Shown: positions 9,908 to 22,300, numbered from the stretch's first letter. The stretch: DNA of 64,000 nt from Entomortierella parvispora (GCA_963573315.1 OY752143.1:1-64000), one strand, 5' to 3'. Numbers and translations are program-made. The notes: a model not told the origin generated them from the letters alone.

Positions 9908-12900
9908 ATGGCCACCAAGCTCTTTTGTCTCGTGGAGGGCGAATCAGTATCAAATGCGTTCCCTGTCGACATTCAGACTGCCATGACAATCGGTGACCTC
10001 AAGGACGCCATCAAAGCCAAGAAGACCAACGATTTCGGAAACATTGATGCAGACAGGCTCGTCCTCTGGCGCGTCTTCATACCCGATGACAATCAAAGTT
10101 CAGTCATTGCGGTTAGCACTCTTGAGGACAAGACCGAGCTCAACAAACCAAGGACACTCCTGTCCAAATTGTTTCCCGAAAGTCCCGACGACAACACCTA
10201 CATCATTGTCCAGCGGCCACTGCCAGGTAATTATATGCCTTTTTTCATTAATACAGCGATGTCCCTTGTTCAGGCACTAAAGCTATTCTTACCATCATAG
10301 CAGCTCAGGGATCGCGCTCAGATATCCCGTATTCTGGTAAGTGCAAAGAAGCCGACGCTTCAGCGAATTTGGCGACGCCTCTTCAAGGCGCAGTGGTCGC
10401 AGGATTTGGTCCGCCCTGGATTCCTCAAAGGCTTACAACAACAGCTGTAGATAATTTCGGATATCTAACAATCCTGCCACTGCCCAAATACTGCCAGGTT
10501 CCCGCCCTGTTTCTCCTCTTTTGTACCCAGACGTGTCTGGTAAGTCATTTGCGGGGGATCTGGTTAGCTGATGATGCCCACTCACCCTTTCCTCCTTCAA
10601 TACAGTTGCATTGACCGCAATAGCGAATGGATTCTTCGCACCTGACTCTACACACGCCATATTCCTCAACGAATTCGTAAAGGGCATGCACACTATTCCA
10701 GTAACAGGAGGCGGAGTACCGGGATTACCAAGAGTTGGGAAGCGAGGCCAGGTGATAATTCGAGAGGCTCCGACACTGTTATTTTTCGACTTGCCAGACT
10801 CTGAACATTCCAACACAATCACCAGCAGCGCAGATGATATTCTGACCAAGTATCCATGGGTCCGTCATCTACCCCTCTTTGGTGTCAGGTTCGATATCCG
10901 TCACGGTGTAAAATATCATAACGTCTTTTACGAAGCACGCGTATTAACTATTAGGATTCATATGTCTAGTGGCTGCGGCAAAACACGAACTGCTTTGGAA
11001 CTGCTGTCCAAAACGTGGGGCCTATATTTCAACGCTGGCGAGAAAGACCTCGGCTCAAATGACCTGCGCATCGTTGTACGTGCACTATCGGACCGGCCAA
11101 GTATCTATTCGTCGGGCAGCAAAGAACAAAACACGGACCGCGTACGATATTTGACCTTAGGCCTTCTGTATTCGCGGCTTTTGATCCTGGATTACTGTCT
11201 GAGCATCCCCGAGGGTAGAACCTCGTTTTCATGCAAGAGATGGATGATCTTGCAAGCTGCCACACCCGCCTTCCAGGATGTGTTCGAGAGCCTTTTCAAC
11301 AACATTAGCTTGGTGTTCCACAACTCTGACTCGCACAGCCTCAATATTATCGACCTTGTGCAAGACTTGCACGAAAGAGTACAGAGGCAACTTCTGGACC
11401 GTGCATCGACACCAGCGCGCTTCAAGTTTCTTCTGGTCTTGGACGAAGCGCAAATATTGGGTAGGCTCGCGGATGGAGACTTTCTTGACAGCGATCGTAA
11501 AACCATTCGACCGATTCTAGCGCCTATACTCCACGCATTCCGGCGGGTTGCAAAAATACAGGACGAAGACAAAGTTTGCATCATGCCTTGCGGGACAGGG
11601 TTAAGTTACTATGAGCTGGAATGGTCCGGAGGTTCTTCATCTGGCACCAAGCTCTCGACTGACGAGTTTCAAGCCGCGAAAGACGCTAGCATGGTCGTCG
11701 ACTTTCCAGGATGGACGGACAAGGAATCGGTTTCATCTTATATCGAGCGACTGGGCCGGGCATTGGATGTGGAGGCAAGAGCTCGGCTTGCCAGTTTATT
11801 CCCGGATGTTGTGGTCAGTAGGCTCTTTCGTGAATTCCGTGGCCGATTCCGCCCTATTGTGTCAATTATCGAGGATATGATCGTGACGAACGATCTGACA
11901 ACGTGGGAGAAGCGCGTGGATGACTTTATGTTCCGACTGACTACAGCAGATATTCCCAACAACGCTGTTGATAAGGAGCTCTTCCACGGTAACCTCTGCT
12001 CCGAACTCCAGCGCGTATTGACACAAGTCGAAGCTGATCCGACGACATTTTCTCGATTCCAGGGTGTCCGGGCTACACTGAAGTTTGCAACAGTCGCCTT
12101 TATCACCCAAGGTGGATTTATGTCGTACAAAGGAGAGCTCCCAGAGTTGGTGGAGGTTGCTTTTGGTCGGATACGAGGATACAAGGGAGAGCGCTACACA
12201 GTGATCGATGAGCCATTCGCGTTCAAGGCGGCCGACAATTTTTTCCAGAAGACAGATCCAGGATACTTTCAGCACAAACGTGATTTACTGGCAACGTGCT
12301 CCGACGAGGCTGTCCGTGGAAAATACTGGGAAACCGTCGTACCAACAAACCTAGAAGGGATATTCCAAGGCAAGGTCGTGTCAAAGGATCTGTTCAACGG
12401 CGCGGACCCACCACATGAGATGTTTCTACGCAGAGCTGAGATCATTGGACATGGGTCCGTCATGCAGTCCACTCGGCATGAAGTCATGAGTATGGGACAA
12501 TTTTTGGACGCCCACTTCTATCACAATTCTGAGCTCAATGGCGACCCTGTGCCACCGTTTTTCTTCCCAAAGGCTCGCGAATCTGGCCCCGACATTGCTT
12601 TTGTTGTTCGGTTTGCGAATCCAAGTACAGGTATTCCAGATATCTTGTGCCCAGTGTTTGTTCAGTTGAAGCTCTGTACAAATCTTTGGCGTTCCGACGC
12701 AGAGAAGGCCCGTGGGACAGTTCAACCTACCAAGATCAACAATCATGGGATCGACATTAGCCAGTATTGCAAGCCACACAAACACTACATTAGTCTCATT
12801 GTGTCATACCCGGCAGAAGTCACCAAGTATTTCATGGACGAACCCCTCACGATGAACCATGGGGACGATGTCGTTGAAATCGCTCTTACGATCGACGACA

Positions 12901-13013
12901 AGAATATTCGGGGACTTTTCGCAGCGGAATATGTGACAGTGTTGGAGCAGGTCAAACGTCTTGGGACTGAAATGATTGAGGGCCTGGAACGTGGTAAGCG
13001 TGCTCGGATCTGA
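9908..13013 (+). CDS. Crinkler (CRN) effector: header, P-loop NTPase and REase-like nuclease
   Basis: Four exons: 9908-10226, 10301-10336, 10498-10539 and 10606-13013, giving 934 residues with consistent phase. Residues 1-106 form the ubiquitin-like CRN header: LFCLVEGE near the start, LWRV in the middle and IIVQRP at the end. Two micro-exons of 36 and 42 nt, each ending in a serine-glycine linker, join it to the effector part. That part has Walker A SSGCGKT (253-259) and Walker B LVLDEA (about 409-414). Its C-terminal segment carries PD (D795) and QLK (819-821), the arrangement of a restriction-endonuclease-like fold, then a basic tail. In this family the header is thought to direct export or localisation, and the effector acts on nucleic acid in a host or rival nucleus; that role is inferred here. 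An almost identical paralogue is at 23627-26726. Confidence 0.88.
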
Positions 13014-13439
13014 TAACCTTGGAAACCTCATGACCATTTTAGCTTGCAATAAACGACGTATACCTTACCAACAATGTCTACAAAGCTCTGCAGAGAGTTT
13101 GTTGCTGGCGTTGCCTCGTGGCGGGAACAGCGGTGTACATCCCTCTTGATCTCTAGGATTTGACGTTTACGTTTATTGTAATGACGGGACTTTGGTTTGG
13201 AAACAGAGATAGATGGGATAGGCATAGCAAATCAAAACACCTACACTGCAGCTACTTTGACTCTTCCTCAATATGAACTCCAACCATTATTGTTCTACAT
13301 TTTCTTATATACCTATAGGAATATCGAGTTGTAAAGGCCGCGCTAATCATGGCCTCGGTCTTTGTGAAGAAGACAGACGCAGATCACCTCCCTCCAGCCG
13401 CAAGTTTTCGGGTCGCACTTGCAGCCGACATGACTATAA
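13014..13439. other. CRN 3' flank
   Basis: Bases 13014 to about 13290 are a diverged copy of 26727-26995, marking the right end of the roughly 4-kb duplicated CRN segment (9240-13290 against 22985-26995). No gene is seen. Confidence 0.6.
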
Positions 13440-13937
13440 TCAGGTACCAGAGTGTTTATCTGGAGACTCCGCTCGTCCTTCCTCCACTACCAACATTGAC
13501 CTGCAATGGCGCTTACGGACTTGACTGATGGTGAGAAAGAGAAATGGAGACGGTGAGGATGCAGACATCAGCACACAATCGAAAGTGCTGAGAGAGCGAC
13601 AAAATGAGTCGAATAATTTTTTTAGAATGCCTTTGTCAAAAACCTCTGAGAGATCGCTTGTTGAAAGGAGTTCCTCCTTGGATTCAAGAGACATGAGCGT
13701 GATTGGGTCGTGTCTTTTGGCGGCAATAACAGGAATAGAAACCCTCCAGAGGCTGAGATTGTTCGCAGGGATATCGTCAAAGGCGGGACGCAGGGATATT
13801 GTCAAAGGCAGGTCTTTGTTCGTTTTAATAAGCTCCTTTAATTCGCTTACGTTCCTTGAGGAAGGAATCTTGACTGAAAATGCCTTAGATACAATTTCTC
13901 CATCGATGAGACAGAAGAGTTGTAGAGCGTCAGTCAT
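13440..13937 (-). pseudogene. Orphan CRN header, effector domain lost
   Basis: From the ATG at 13937 the minus strand encodes a recognisable CRN header: LQLFCLIDGE at the start, an LKELIK helix, then LWRVSIPV. It diverges before the IIVQRP-type end seen in the intact genes. The frame then continues to 13440 through sequence with no effector motif, and nothing further down to 13028 resembles the NTPase or nuclease parts. Either the gene is truncated or a header-only product is made. The header is clearly distinct in sequence from the two full CRNs, so it is an older paralogue. I favour a truncated gene. Confidence 0.6.
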
Positions 13938-15029
13938 TGTGAGTGTGAGTGTGTGTGTGTGTGTGTGAAAGAAAGAAATAAAATTAGGATGGGCAGGATG
14001 AGCGAAGAAAATGACTACGTGGTTTGCGCATGATCTATACGTTTACATCATCACAAGTAAAAGATTGATATCTAAGCAGTGGTCGGTGATGCTCAACCAA
14101 GAGTGTCACAATAAGCGCCGGACAGCACGCCATGTGTACTACACTTTTTGCTGGAGAGAGCTCCGGGCACAGTTATTATGCAAGACTGCTGTGAGCAGTG
14201 GCCATGGAGACAGTGCATTATCGAATTAATATTGCATATCGCACCTCTACCTTTGCTGATTTAAAATTAATTAATGAAGTAAAACGGTGTGTTGCATGTG
14301 AGTCGAAATCTTTATTTTCATTTTCAGTGATGTTTGCAAAAGAAGCGAAGGATCTTTTTGAGTTGAGATGTGTCTGCCTTGTGGATGCGAGCGATCAGCT
14401 ACTGGGACAGGTTACTTGTTCTTTCCAGGAATCCTCTCCCGCTTGTTGCTATCAAAAAAAAAAAAAAAAAAAAAGAAAGACAAAAAAAGCGAGCGAATTA
14501 TGAGTAAACAACGAGCAAAACGACAAGCGCTTCACACCTCGCAATTCCTATTTGCAGTCAAGAGTCATTGTTTCCTTACAAAATGTCCCTCGTCTTCTTT
14601 GATGGAGGTGTATAAAAACTCGGCTGCATACGTGGCGAGTGAGTAGGAGTTCTGGGATCTGCTGGTCTGCTGGTAGGAGTTCTGGGATGTGCAGGTCTGC
14701 TGGTAGGAGTTCTGGGATGTGCAGGTCTGCTGGTAGGAGTTCTGGGAAGTGCAGGTCTGCTGGCAAAACCTTGGCACTTTCTGGCCAACGAGAGTAAATG
14801 TTTCTAAAAACAATAAACCACGTTACAAAGTCAGTTCAAACCCAGTAAAACGCCAAACTGTAATTATTCCTAAAACTTACTCTGTACGCAAGCAAAGTGT
14901 TGAGTTGGTTCTCAAAGAGGAAGGTACCCATTTCGAAAGAGTTTGTTGGGAGTTTGATCGCCCCGTCGACTTCACATGAGAGCCAAACATCGCTGAAAGG
15001 TCTGAGAATAAACATTCTACCTTCCAGAC
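13938..15029. other. Intergenic, contains minisatellite and poly-A
   Basis: It contains a short (GT)n run near 13940, an A-tract of about 20 at 14455-14474 and the 30-bp minisatellite listed separately. The plus frame ending at 14979 has no recognisable domain or clear ATG and is not called. Confidence 0.5.
14645..14761. repeat. 30-bp minisatellite, four copies
   Basis: Unit TAGGAGTTCTGGGATGTGCA followed by GGTCTGCTGG, four near-identical copies in a row. The unit is a multiple of three, so frames stay open across it on the minus strand; I regard those frames as by-products. Confidence 0.9.
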
Positions 15030-17337
15030 CTAAGGAAATAGGAAAGGAATATTGGTAAATTGATTCGCCAACAAGAAGATGTCAAAGGTAAAATCTACAT
15101 GATACACACCAACAACATCGCAGAACAGAGTTTGCATGCCCGGTGGTGTTGATCCGTGAGTGAGAATACTCTTGTTCAGTCTTGTGTTCTTTCGGTGCTG
15201 CATTTCCGCACTTTGATGAGTGGCTGACGGTGCTTTGTGCTCATTGTTGCACAGTGTAACTGAGATTGATTCCACCGATTTTTGGATGCAGGCAGTTAAC
15301 CTAAAATCTAACCGTCGGCCAGATGCACCTTTTGCGCTTTTCGATGCTTGAGGGCCGACAATATTGCGCACCAACAGTTGGTCTGCCCGAGCTTCTCTTA
15401 ATATGGTCTCGCCACTAAATCGACAATAAGAAACCATTATTAGTCATAAAGCCCTATCACATAATAGAGTAATAATATAGTAGTCTACTCACACCTGCAC
15501 AGAGACTGCTGTCTGACTGAATAGTATTTGCCAGATCGAGAGCCAGATGAACAGTGTTGAAGCCTCCGTTGCTTTGGGTCTTTTGAAGATATCGGGTAAT
15601 GAGATCTTTACACTAGGCAATTTGGGAACAAAAGAGTGAGTTCAAAAAAGTCGCCCAACCAGAGTGATACATCAGAACACAGGAAAGGCTCTTACAGTGC
15701 TAAGAGGATCTCAACAGCCATCTTCTCGTCACTACCATCTTGGAACTTGGACAGATCCTTCTCCAACTGCGCCTTCAAGCCCGTCAGATCAACTTCCAGA
15801 ATATCATCGCCGTCATCAACAATAAATTTTGCCTTGTACGTCTGTAACAGATCGAGCTCTTCATGACGAGCTAGAACATTTCGGCATTCTGTGATTCTTT
15901 CGCCATGGTTAGGGAACATCTTGTGGACGTCCAGGTCAACGATCCCACTAATGGCGACACTACAAAAGTAAACACACGATGCTCGAGCTAAATAGGGCAA
16001 TCAGGCATTAGCAAAAAAATCCAATGCCACCAAATGTTATCCTTACAATACATCCTTTTGCTCTATACGTCGCAACGTGGAGAACTTGTCCAGCCTTTCC
16101 CAAACAAAGCTGTAAAGGAAATCCTGTGACTCGGACAATTCTGGTTGGTCACGAGGTTTCTCAAAAGGCTCTTTTCGAACCTTAAGATGAACAGGAAGCA
16201 GTGGCATTCAGTATTAACAATCGGTCAAAACACGACATCCATAAGTGACAGTATTTCGAAAGAAACAAACCTACAGCATGATATAGTGCCCTGATCAGAG
16301 AATGAAAGCCCGGCTCTGACTTTTCGATCAGCTCCACCAATTCATTGGCCAAATCCTCGATACTCTCGACATCGTCATCGACATCTTCGTCATCGACATC
16401 TTCGTCATCGACAACTTCTTCATCGACAGCTTCGTCATCGACAGCTTCGTCGTCGACAGCTTCGTCATCGACATCTTTGTCATCGACAGCCTCCTCAGTG
16501 TTGTCCTCATCGCCATCCTCATCGCTGAATACTCTCTGATCCTCCTGACCCTCCAGAACGTTTAGATCCTCAATTGCAGTCTCGTCTTCATCATCCCTTT
16601 CAACCTCTGAAGGCAATCGGGCTACAATGCAAAAGAAAAACGATTAGAGGTTGCAGAGAGACAAGGTGCTTAAATGTCAACTTGAAGCAACTACTCACAT
16701 CCGCTCCTCAGACTTTTCGACCGAGATGAACGTTCATTGAGAAAAGGGTCGCGAGAGTGCTTCTGTCCGGCTTGTGTAGACCCTAATCATATGTTGGATA
16801 TTAGAACAGATAACTATTATAATAAATATGTTTTATTAATTAATTAATATTAATACCTTCTTGTTTCAGCTCCTCCGCTGCTTTCCCGTAATCATGACAG
16901 GCGCGCTCGTTCCAGTAGGTGTCCGACGCTTTCAAAGCCTTCAGCGACCCTCCATCAAGACCTCGTTTGCGTTCCAGATACAAATTAAAAGCACTCTCCA
17001 TCTGGACATATTCCTTCCGAGACCACTTCTTTAGAAGTATTCGACCTTGTCTTTGTAAGCCACTGTGCGTCGACTTGGCCAGTTGCGAGATTCCCACATG
17101 CCAGATGGATTGACAGCGCTTGAGTGTACAGTTTTCCCTCTGTGTCATGTCTGCTTGATAAAGGAAGCCTTCGTAGTCGATATCGGGCAAGCGAATACAG
17201 TTGCACATGAACAGTAGCAGACAGGAGTCGACCATCTCGAGCCTTGCAAGAGCGTCCTTCCAAGAGCCTGTGGACCGCGAGGCATGAGGAGGTATCCGGC
17301 CACTCCTATCCGCCGACATAACGAAAATTGGTGCCAA
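15030..17337 (-). CDS. Unnamed fungal family protein with PD-(D/E)XK-like C-terminus (member 1)
   Basis: Seven exons fit in phase: 17337-16857, 16782-16699, 16621-16275, 16180-16047, 15959-15696, 15612-15493 and 15414-15030, about 604 residues (598 if the ATG at 17319 is used). I cannot name the family. The order is a basic N-terminal part with an SDTYWNERA segment; a strongly acidic middle built from 15-bp repeats (VDDEA units); a middle domain; and a C-terminal part opening with VGETIL. The C-terminus carries GRRLD, then NNEHK, then EMQHRKNTRLNKSIL. D...ExK followed by Q..K..R.N resembles the active site of PD-(D/E)XK nucleases. The same order occurs in the gene at 19311-22635. It lies between the two CRN genes; function unknown. 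Confidence 0.65.
16366..16492. repeat. 15-bp coding repeat for an acidic tract
   Basis: Units like TCATCGACATCTTCG repeat about eight times. On the minus strand, inside exon 3 of the gene above, they encode VDDEA/VDDED units. The lack of frame shifts across the repeat supports selection on the reading frame. Confidence 0.85.
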
Positions 17338-18443
17338 TTACTACAAGGGAGGGGATCGAATCGTTCGTTGCACCTAATTTAATTTTCAAAAAAAATGTGT
17401 TGTCATTGACATGGACAGACAATTAACAGCATCAAAGATGCAATAAAAGTGTAACAGAAATGGGTGGACCCCGGCTCTTGGAGGCCCTGCTACAGGCGTG
17501 CAAGAATTAACCAGAGCTTCATGAGAGGCAGCCGCACAAACAGTCTCTCGCGATATCGAGACCTGTGCGGAGTTGACAGTATATGGCAACGCGCGTGTAA
17601 GAAACTCGTACCGAACGATGCCCTACATTAGAAACGCAGAGCAACGCCGGTTTGGTGGGGACAACTACATGGCTCTTGGAGGCCCAGCTACGGGAGTGCA
17701 AGAGTCTCCATGGCTCCATGGGCAGCCTGCTGTGCCAACAGTCTCTTGCGATAACAAGACCTGCACAGTGTCGCCATGCTAAGCATAGCAACATGCATGG
17801 ATAGAACCTCAACTAATATCGCCCTGCACCATTGGGGCAGATGCGACAGCAGCATGTGAAGAGGGCGTCAACCCCATGTACCCTGACAAGTGAAAAAACC
17901 GGGCTAATGGAACTGACTTCACTTTTACCTGAGGGGAAGGAAAGTTGACGAGAGGAGAGTTTGAGTTGAAGGAGAATTTGAGTTGAGAGAGTTCGAGAGT
18001 GAGAGAGTGAGAGAGAGAGAAACTGTGAGTAGCGACGACGAAAATATGGAGAGGAATGGTAGGGGCGAAAGGCAATGTGTGGTAAATGTCACTGTAGGGC
18101 GGAAGAGGCACATTTGCTTCTTGGCTTCCGCGCAATTGGAGGTGGCCACCGCACATCCCGGGCAATAATTACGTCACCGAAATCATTGGCTCCAGGACAA
18201 TCCAGCCTTAATTCTCTCATTGGCTGGAAAGAGCCAAAACTCGTTCCACGCGCTCCCACGCTCCTTTCTTCCGCGCTCCTTGTTCCCACCACGTTCCTTG
18301 TTCCCACCACGTTCCCACCACGCCCTCTTCACACATCGACAACCAGACAACCTCTTGCACCTACACATTTACATCCATTCCGCTTTTACATCACCTTGTC
18401 ATCTGGTTTTACGTATCCTACATCCTTCAAATCGTGCCTGGCG
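17338..18443. other. Intergenic with degenerate 197-bp direct repeat
   Basis: Bases from about 17474 and from about 17671 share GCTCTTGGAGGCCC and further matches over roughly 120 bp. A GA-rich microsatellite lies at about 17985-18025, and a short repeat (GTTCCTTGTTCCCACCAC) at about 18287-18325 leads into the next gene. No supported gene. Confidence 0.5.
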
Positions 18444-18788
18444 ATGGGATTACAAGCTTGGTTTCCCTTTTTGCGCAAAAAGGGATACGAGCCTTCTGTC
18501 ATTTATGCTTCCAACTTGAAGTCAACGAAGGCGGAACATACAAAACGTATTGATGTGCTGTCGTTTTATTCTATCATTCGCAACGCATACTCTTTCAAGG
18601 GGCCTGAAGAAGCGCACAAGGTCCTTGAGGCATATTTTTTGCGCTATGGCGAGAAGGATACACTCACTCTTTACATTGATGGTGGATTCTCCTCCTTTCA
18701 ATCAATTTTTACATTGCTTCTTGTCTTGCATTACCACCATCACCATTACACCCTATTCCAAGCTTCAAAGTTAACTCGGGGACTCTGA
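18444..18788 (+). CDS. XPG/FEN1-like N-terminal fragment, truncated
   Basis: The ATG at 18444 opens with MGLQAWFPFLRKKGYEP and runs to LYIDGG, about 80 residues. This matches the start of XPG/FEN1-type PIN-fold nucleases: the MGI/MGL start, the buried leucine pattern and the LYIDG strand that normally carries a catalytic aspartate. After this point the frame continues for about 30 residues of unrelated sequence to a stop at 18788, then meets a tandem duplication. The rest of an XPG nuclease (the I-region and helix-hairpin-helix) is absent downstream. It is therefore a truncated gene or pseudogene, or a first exon whose continuation I cannot find. Confidence 0.5.
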   Translation: MGLQAWFPFLRKKGYEPSVIYASNLKSTKAEHTKRIDVLSFYSIIRNAYSFKGPEEAHKVLEAYFLRYGEKDTLTLYIDGGFSSFQSIFTLLLVLHYHHHHYTLFQASKLTRGL

Positions 18789-18804
18789 TCTTGTCCCGTA
18801 CAGA

Positions 18805-19140
18805 AACACCTCGTTAATAATGGTCCCACCTCCGCAGCTCCAGCAGATATACCTCGGGCTCTGCCGACCGGGAGGTGGTCATGTCGTTGGTGGTCATCGG
18901 AAAGGGTTTGCATGGCAATGCTGACAGAGGCGCTATGCCACCTTCTGTTTGATAATGTGCGGAAAAAATGGCAAACACCTCGTCAACAGTGACCCCGCCT
19001 CCTCAGCTCCAGCAGATATACCTCGGACTCTGCCGACCGGGAGGTGGTCATGTCGTTGGTGGTCATCAGAAAGGGTTTGCATGGCAATGCTGACAGAAGC
19101 GCCATGTCACCTTCTGTTGATGCCCGGTCACCATGCTTGA
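18805..19140. repeat. Two-copy tandem duplication, period about 169 bp
   Basis: The copies begin AACACCTCGT at 18805 and 18974 and share most of their length, including CTCTGCCGACCGGGAGGTGG. They differ by scattered substitutions. They lie directly after the truncated XPG-like fragment and may have formed when that gene was broken. Confidence 0.85.
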
Positions 19141-19310
19141 AATATTAGGATTCTTGACGTGTCATATGCTAATGAATGTGTTGTATTCTTTTTTTATTCC
19201 TAGGAATTTGCACAAAGGTAATGTTATCATACTATGCTGCTTCATCAATAGCATTCAATGACGTTCATCTCATCATCCTGCGACTTCATTCACTGCCGAC
19301 TCTGCTGTAG

Positions 19311-22300
19311 ATGCCCATACCTCCAGCACAGTTGAAATGGGCTCTCGAAAAGGCGTCTGGTCAAGAACACGTCTTCTTTGCGAATTTCTTTCGTCGTTTC
19401 AATCTTACTGAAATCAGCGGAAGACCAATTTGTGCAGCTTATAAAGTCACCAAGAATTCGTAAACGGCGACGACAGAAGATCGAGGTGGCGTTCAGGAAT
19501 TTTCAGCTACATCGTGAAGACACGTACTGGGCCGAGCGGGACCTCAAATTGAAAACAGCGGTGACGGCTCTGCAGGCTGGAGTTGTAGACATGAAATGGG
19601 AATTAAGCAAGCAAGGATTTCATCTGCACAGCACTTTTCCGCACCCGAGAGCGAACTGGAACTGATAGATGACTCGGAGGAGGAAAGTGAAGATGAACTA
19701 CAGGAAGATGATATTCCAAATGAAGGTTAGCATCAATGACACTCCAATTCAGGCATTTAAAGGGCCACCACTTTAACATCACCACCTTTTCATGTACGTT
19801 ACAAATACTACTGAGTGGAAGCGCCGTGCGATGCCCTCGACGATGAAGGCGCCAGACGCCAGAACCCCCTCCGAAACGAATGTAAGCTCAGTCTTAACAA
19901 CTTATTGCTTAATTCGCCAACCATGCTGTCGATTATTTTTACGCTTTAATAGCTCTTCCTATGGGCTCCTTCAATATGTATGAAGGATATCCCTCCCAAG
20001 ATGTATCTTCTCCCACACCGTTTGGGGGATTCGCTTCCATTTACGAGGGTGCTACCGAGTCCGCAAGCAGCCGCGCAGTGGCAGTCAGCACGAAAGTGGT
20101 CGCCAACCGAGCCTTGATTCCTGCTCAAGAGTTTGGTCAAGCTCAGTCTCAAATCGCTCTCGAGACAGCCCCACGCGATCCCTTTTTGTCACCTGCAGTA
20201 TCCCTCACCATCATCGATGCAGGTAAACAACCTTTCAAACGGGTTGGTCCAAAGACTCATTCTGACTTGTTTGTGTCCCGTGCCCTACATGCATTGACGT
20301 AAAAATTCTCTGTCCACCGCTTTACTAGCTGGCCAGAAGCGTCCACGCGATCCTGGGGAAGAGCTGGACGAGGTATTACCTAAAACACCCCGCAACAGAG
20401 ATGAGCACAGTTTCATATGATGAGGCACTTGACGATCGACCAGAAGGCTGTGTTGGCTGATCTTTCTCTATTTTTATTAATCTTTTTTTTTGACAGCTCT
20501 ATCCCCCACCATCGCGCCTACTGAGAACATTGATAGCCCGTCCATGGTTCAGTCTGGCCCCAGTCTTCCCGACCCCTTTCAGGATGACAATACACATATT
20601 GCGGATGATGAGGGGCAGTTGTCTGTGGCCGAAGAAGACGAAAACAGTGGACAAGATGTTCTCAACGAGTTTGGCAGTGGGATCGGTGGTATCAATAAGC
20701 CCAACAACATCAAGCTTAAGGAGCCGTGGCATACACTTGCAATCTCAGCAATTTCACTTGTAAGCATCGATCACTATCTACGTTGTTACCCATTTGTTCT
20801 TACTGATATTATGGCACTCAACTGACGTTCGATTATTGGCTTTTAATTTTATGGTCAAAGCATTGTTCTCCCATCTATGGAGAGCCGCCTGGAAGAGCCA
20901 GACCTGGACCGTCGAAAGCTGTATGCACTTGTCCTGGGACATTTGGTTTCTACGCAGAGCGAGATGCTGACAAAAAAAAAGTATGACCAATCAAGATGCC
21001 CTTTCCTCAGACGTGCTTTGGTCGGTCTTACAGGAGTTTGGGACCTGATCTCGGCGGAGGAAGATATGGCGGCTCAGGCGAAGACTCGTTCAGCAAAGAA
21101 GACGTCCAGACGCAACTCACGTGATGAGAGCATCTTTTCTCACCAAGACTTAGTGGACGCCAAGCGCCAATGTTGGATGCCGGAGCTGCAGGAGAAGGAT
21201 GGACCGACGACCGCTATTCTAAATGATCTCATCGAAACGACAAAGGAAGTACGAAAGACGGGGGCGGACCTGACAAAGGTTCTGAAGCACATCTACAGGA
21301 AGATTGGCACTACTGAAGAGCAGCTTCCTTTCCTACTGGTCTTAATGACGATGTAAGTTGTTCTTCAGTGATATTTCACTCAAACAGTTGATATTGGTGC
21401 CCATCTGCCAATGCTAACGTTTACTTTCCGTTTTGCTTTTCTTCTTTTGATGGGCTGATGCCGTCATAGCCTGCACAACATCGTCCACCCTCATCACGGC
21501 GAATCCAAGGGATCGGAAGCGGATTCGATGGTTACGTGGGCCAATATATTCAAATTTGGAGTCCCTGTGAAATCACCTTTTCGATTTAACTTGTAAGCCA
21601 AAATCATGCGTTTGATGCTTTTACTTTCTTATTTCGTTTCTTTGATGGACTTAGACAAATATGGGATTCTCTGTTTAACTCTTGTCTTTTGCGTTTTACT
21701 TTCATCTTTCATTGTATATAGGGGCGATCAGGCAATAAGAGCCGCGACACGTAGCAAACATAAGCTGCACCAAGTGTATGGCACTGGAGGCGGTGTGCGG
21801 AAGGGAGACTGCATCACGAAAGCAGGCAAAGTTGAACTGAACAACTTCGAAGCAAAAAAAGTTGGATCCTCGGATATCGACGTTTTGAATCAGCGAAGCA
21901 AAGGGTTCAAGATTACGCGGTCGATCATGATGGAGCTCAGGAAGCGCTTCCAAATGGACTGTCCACCCGGTTTGGCAATTCATGGTAAAACTATAATTTT
22001 TATCACGGTCGATAATGTACAAAACAAACTGAAGGCTTTCGCTCACCCTTTTTTTCTTTTTTTTGCAGGCCTTACTGCAGACGTAGTCTCCGTTCGTGAA
22101 TGGAGAGATATCAATGTAGCTGGAAGGGCTTGTCCGAAACTTATCATACTGACCACAGAAGATGACTGGCTGCCTTTCCTTGAATATCAAGCGCACGTCG
22201 TAAAGAACTTGTTGGTAATTTTGAGCAGTAACTTTATGGACTGGTGCTGCATTACTATATAACAAGAGACGGCCTCTAACTAATACAAGTTCACTGCTAT

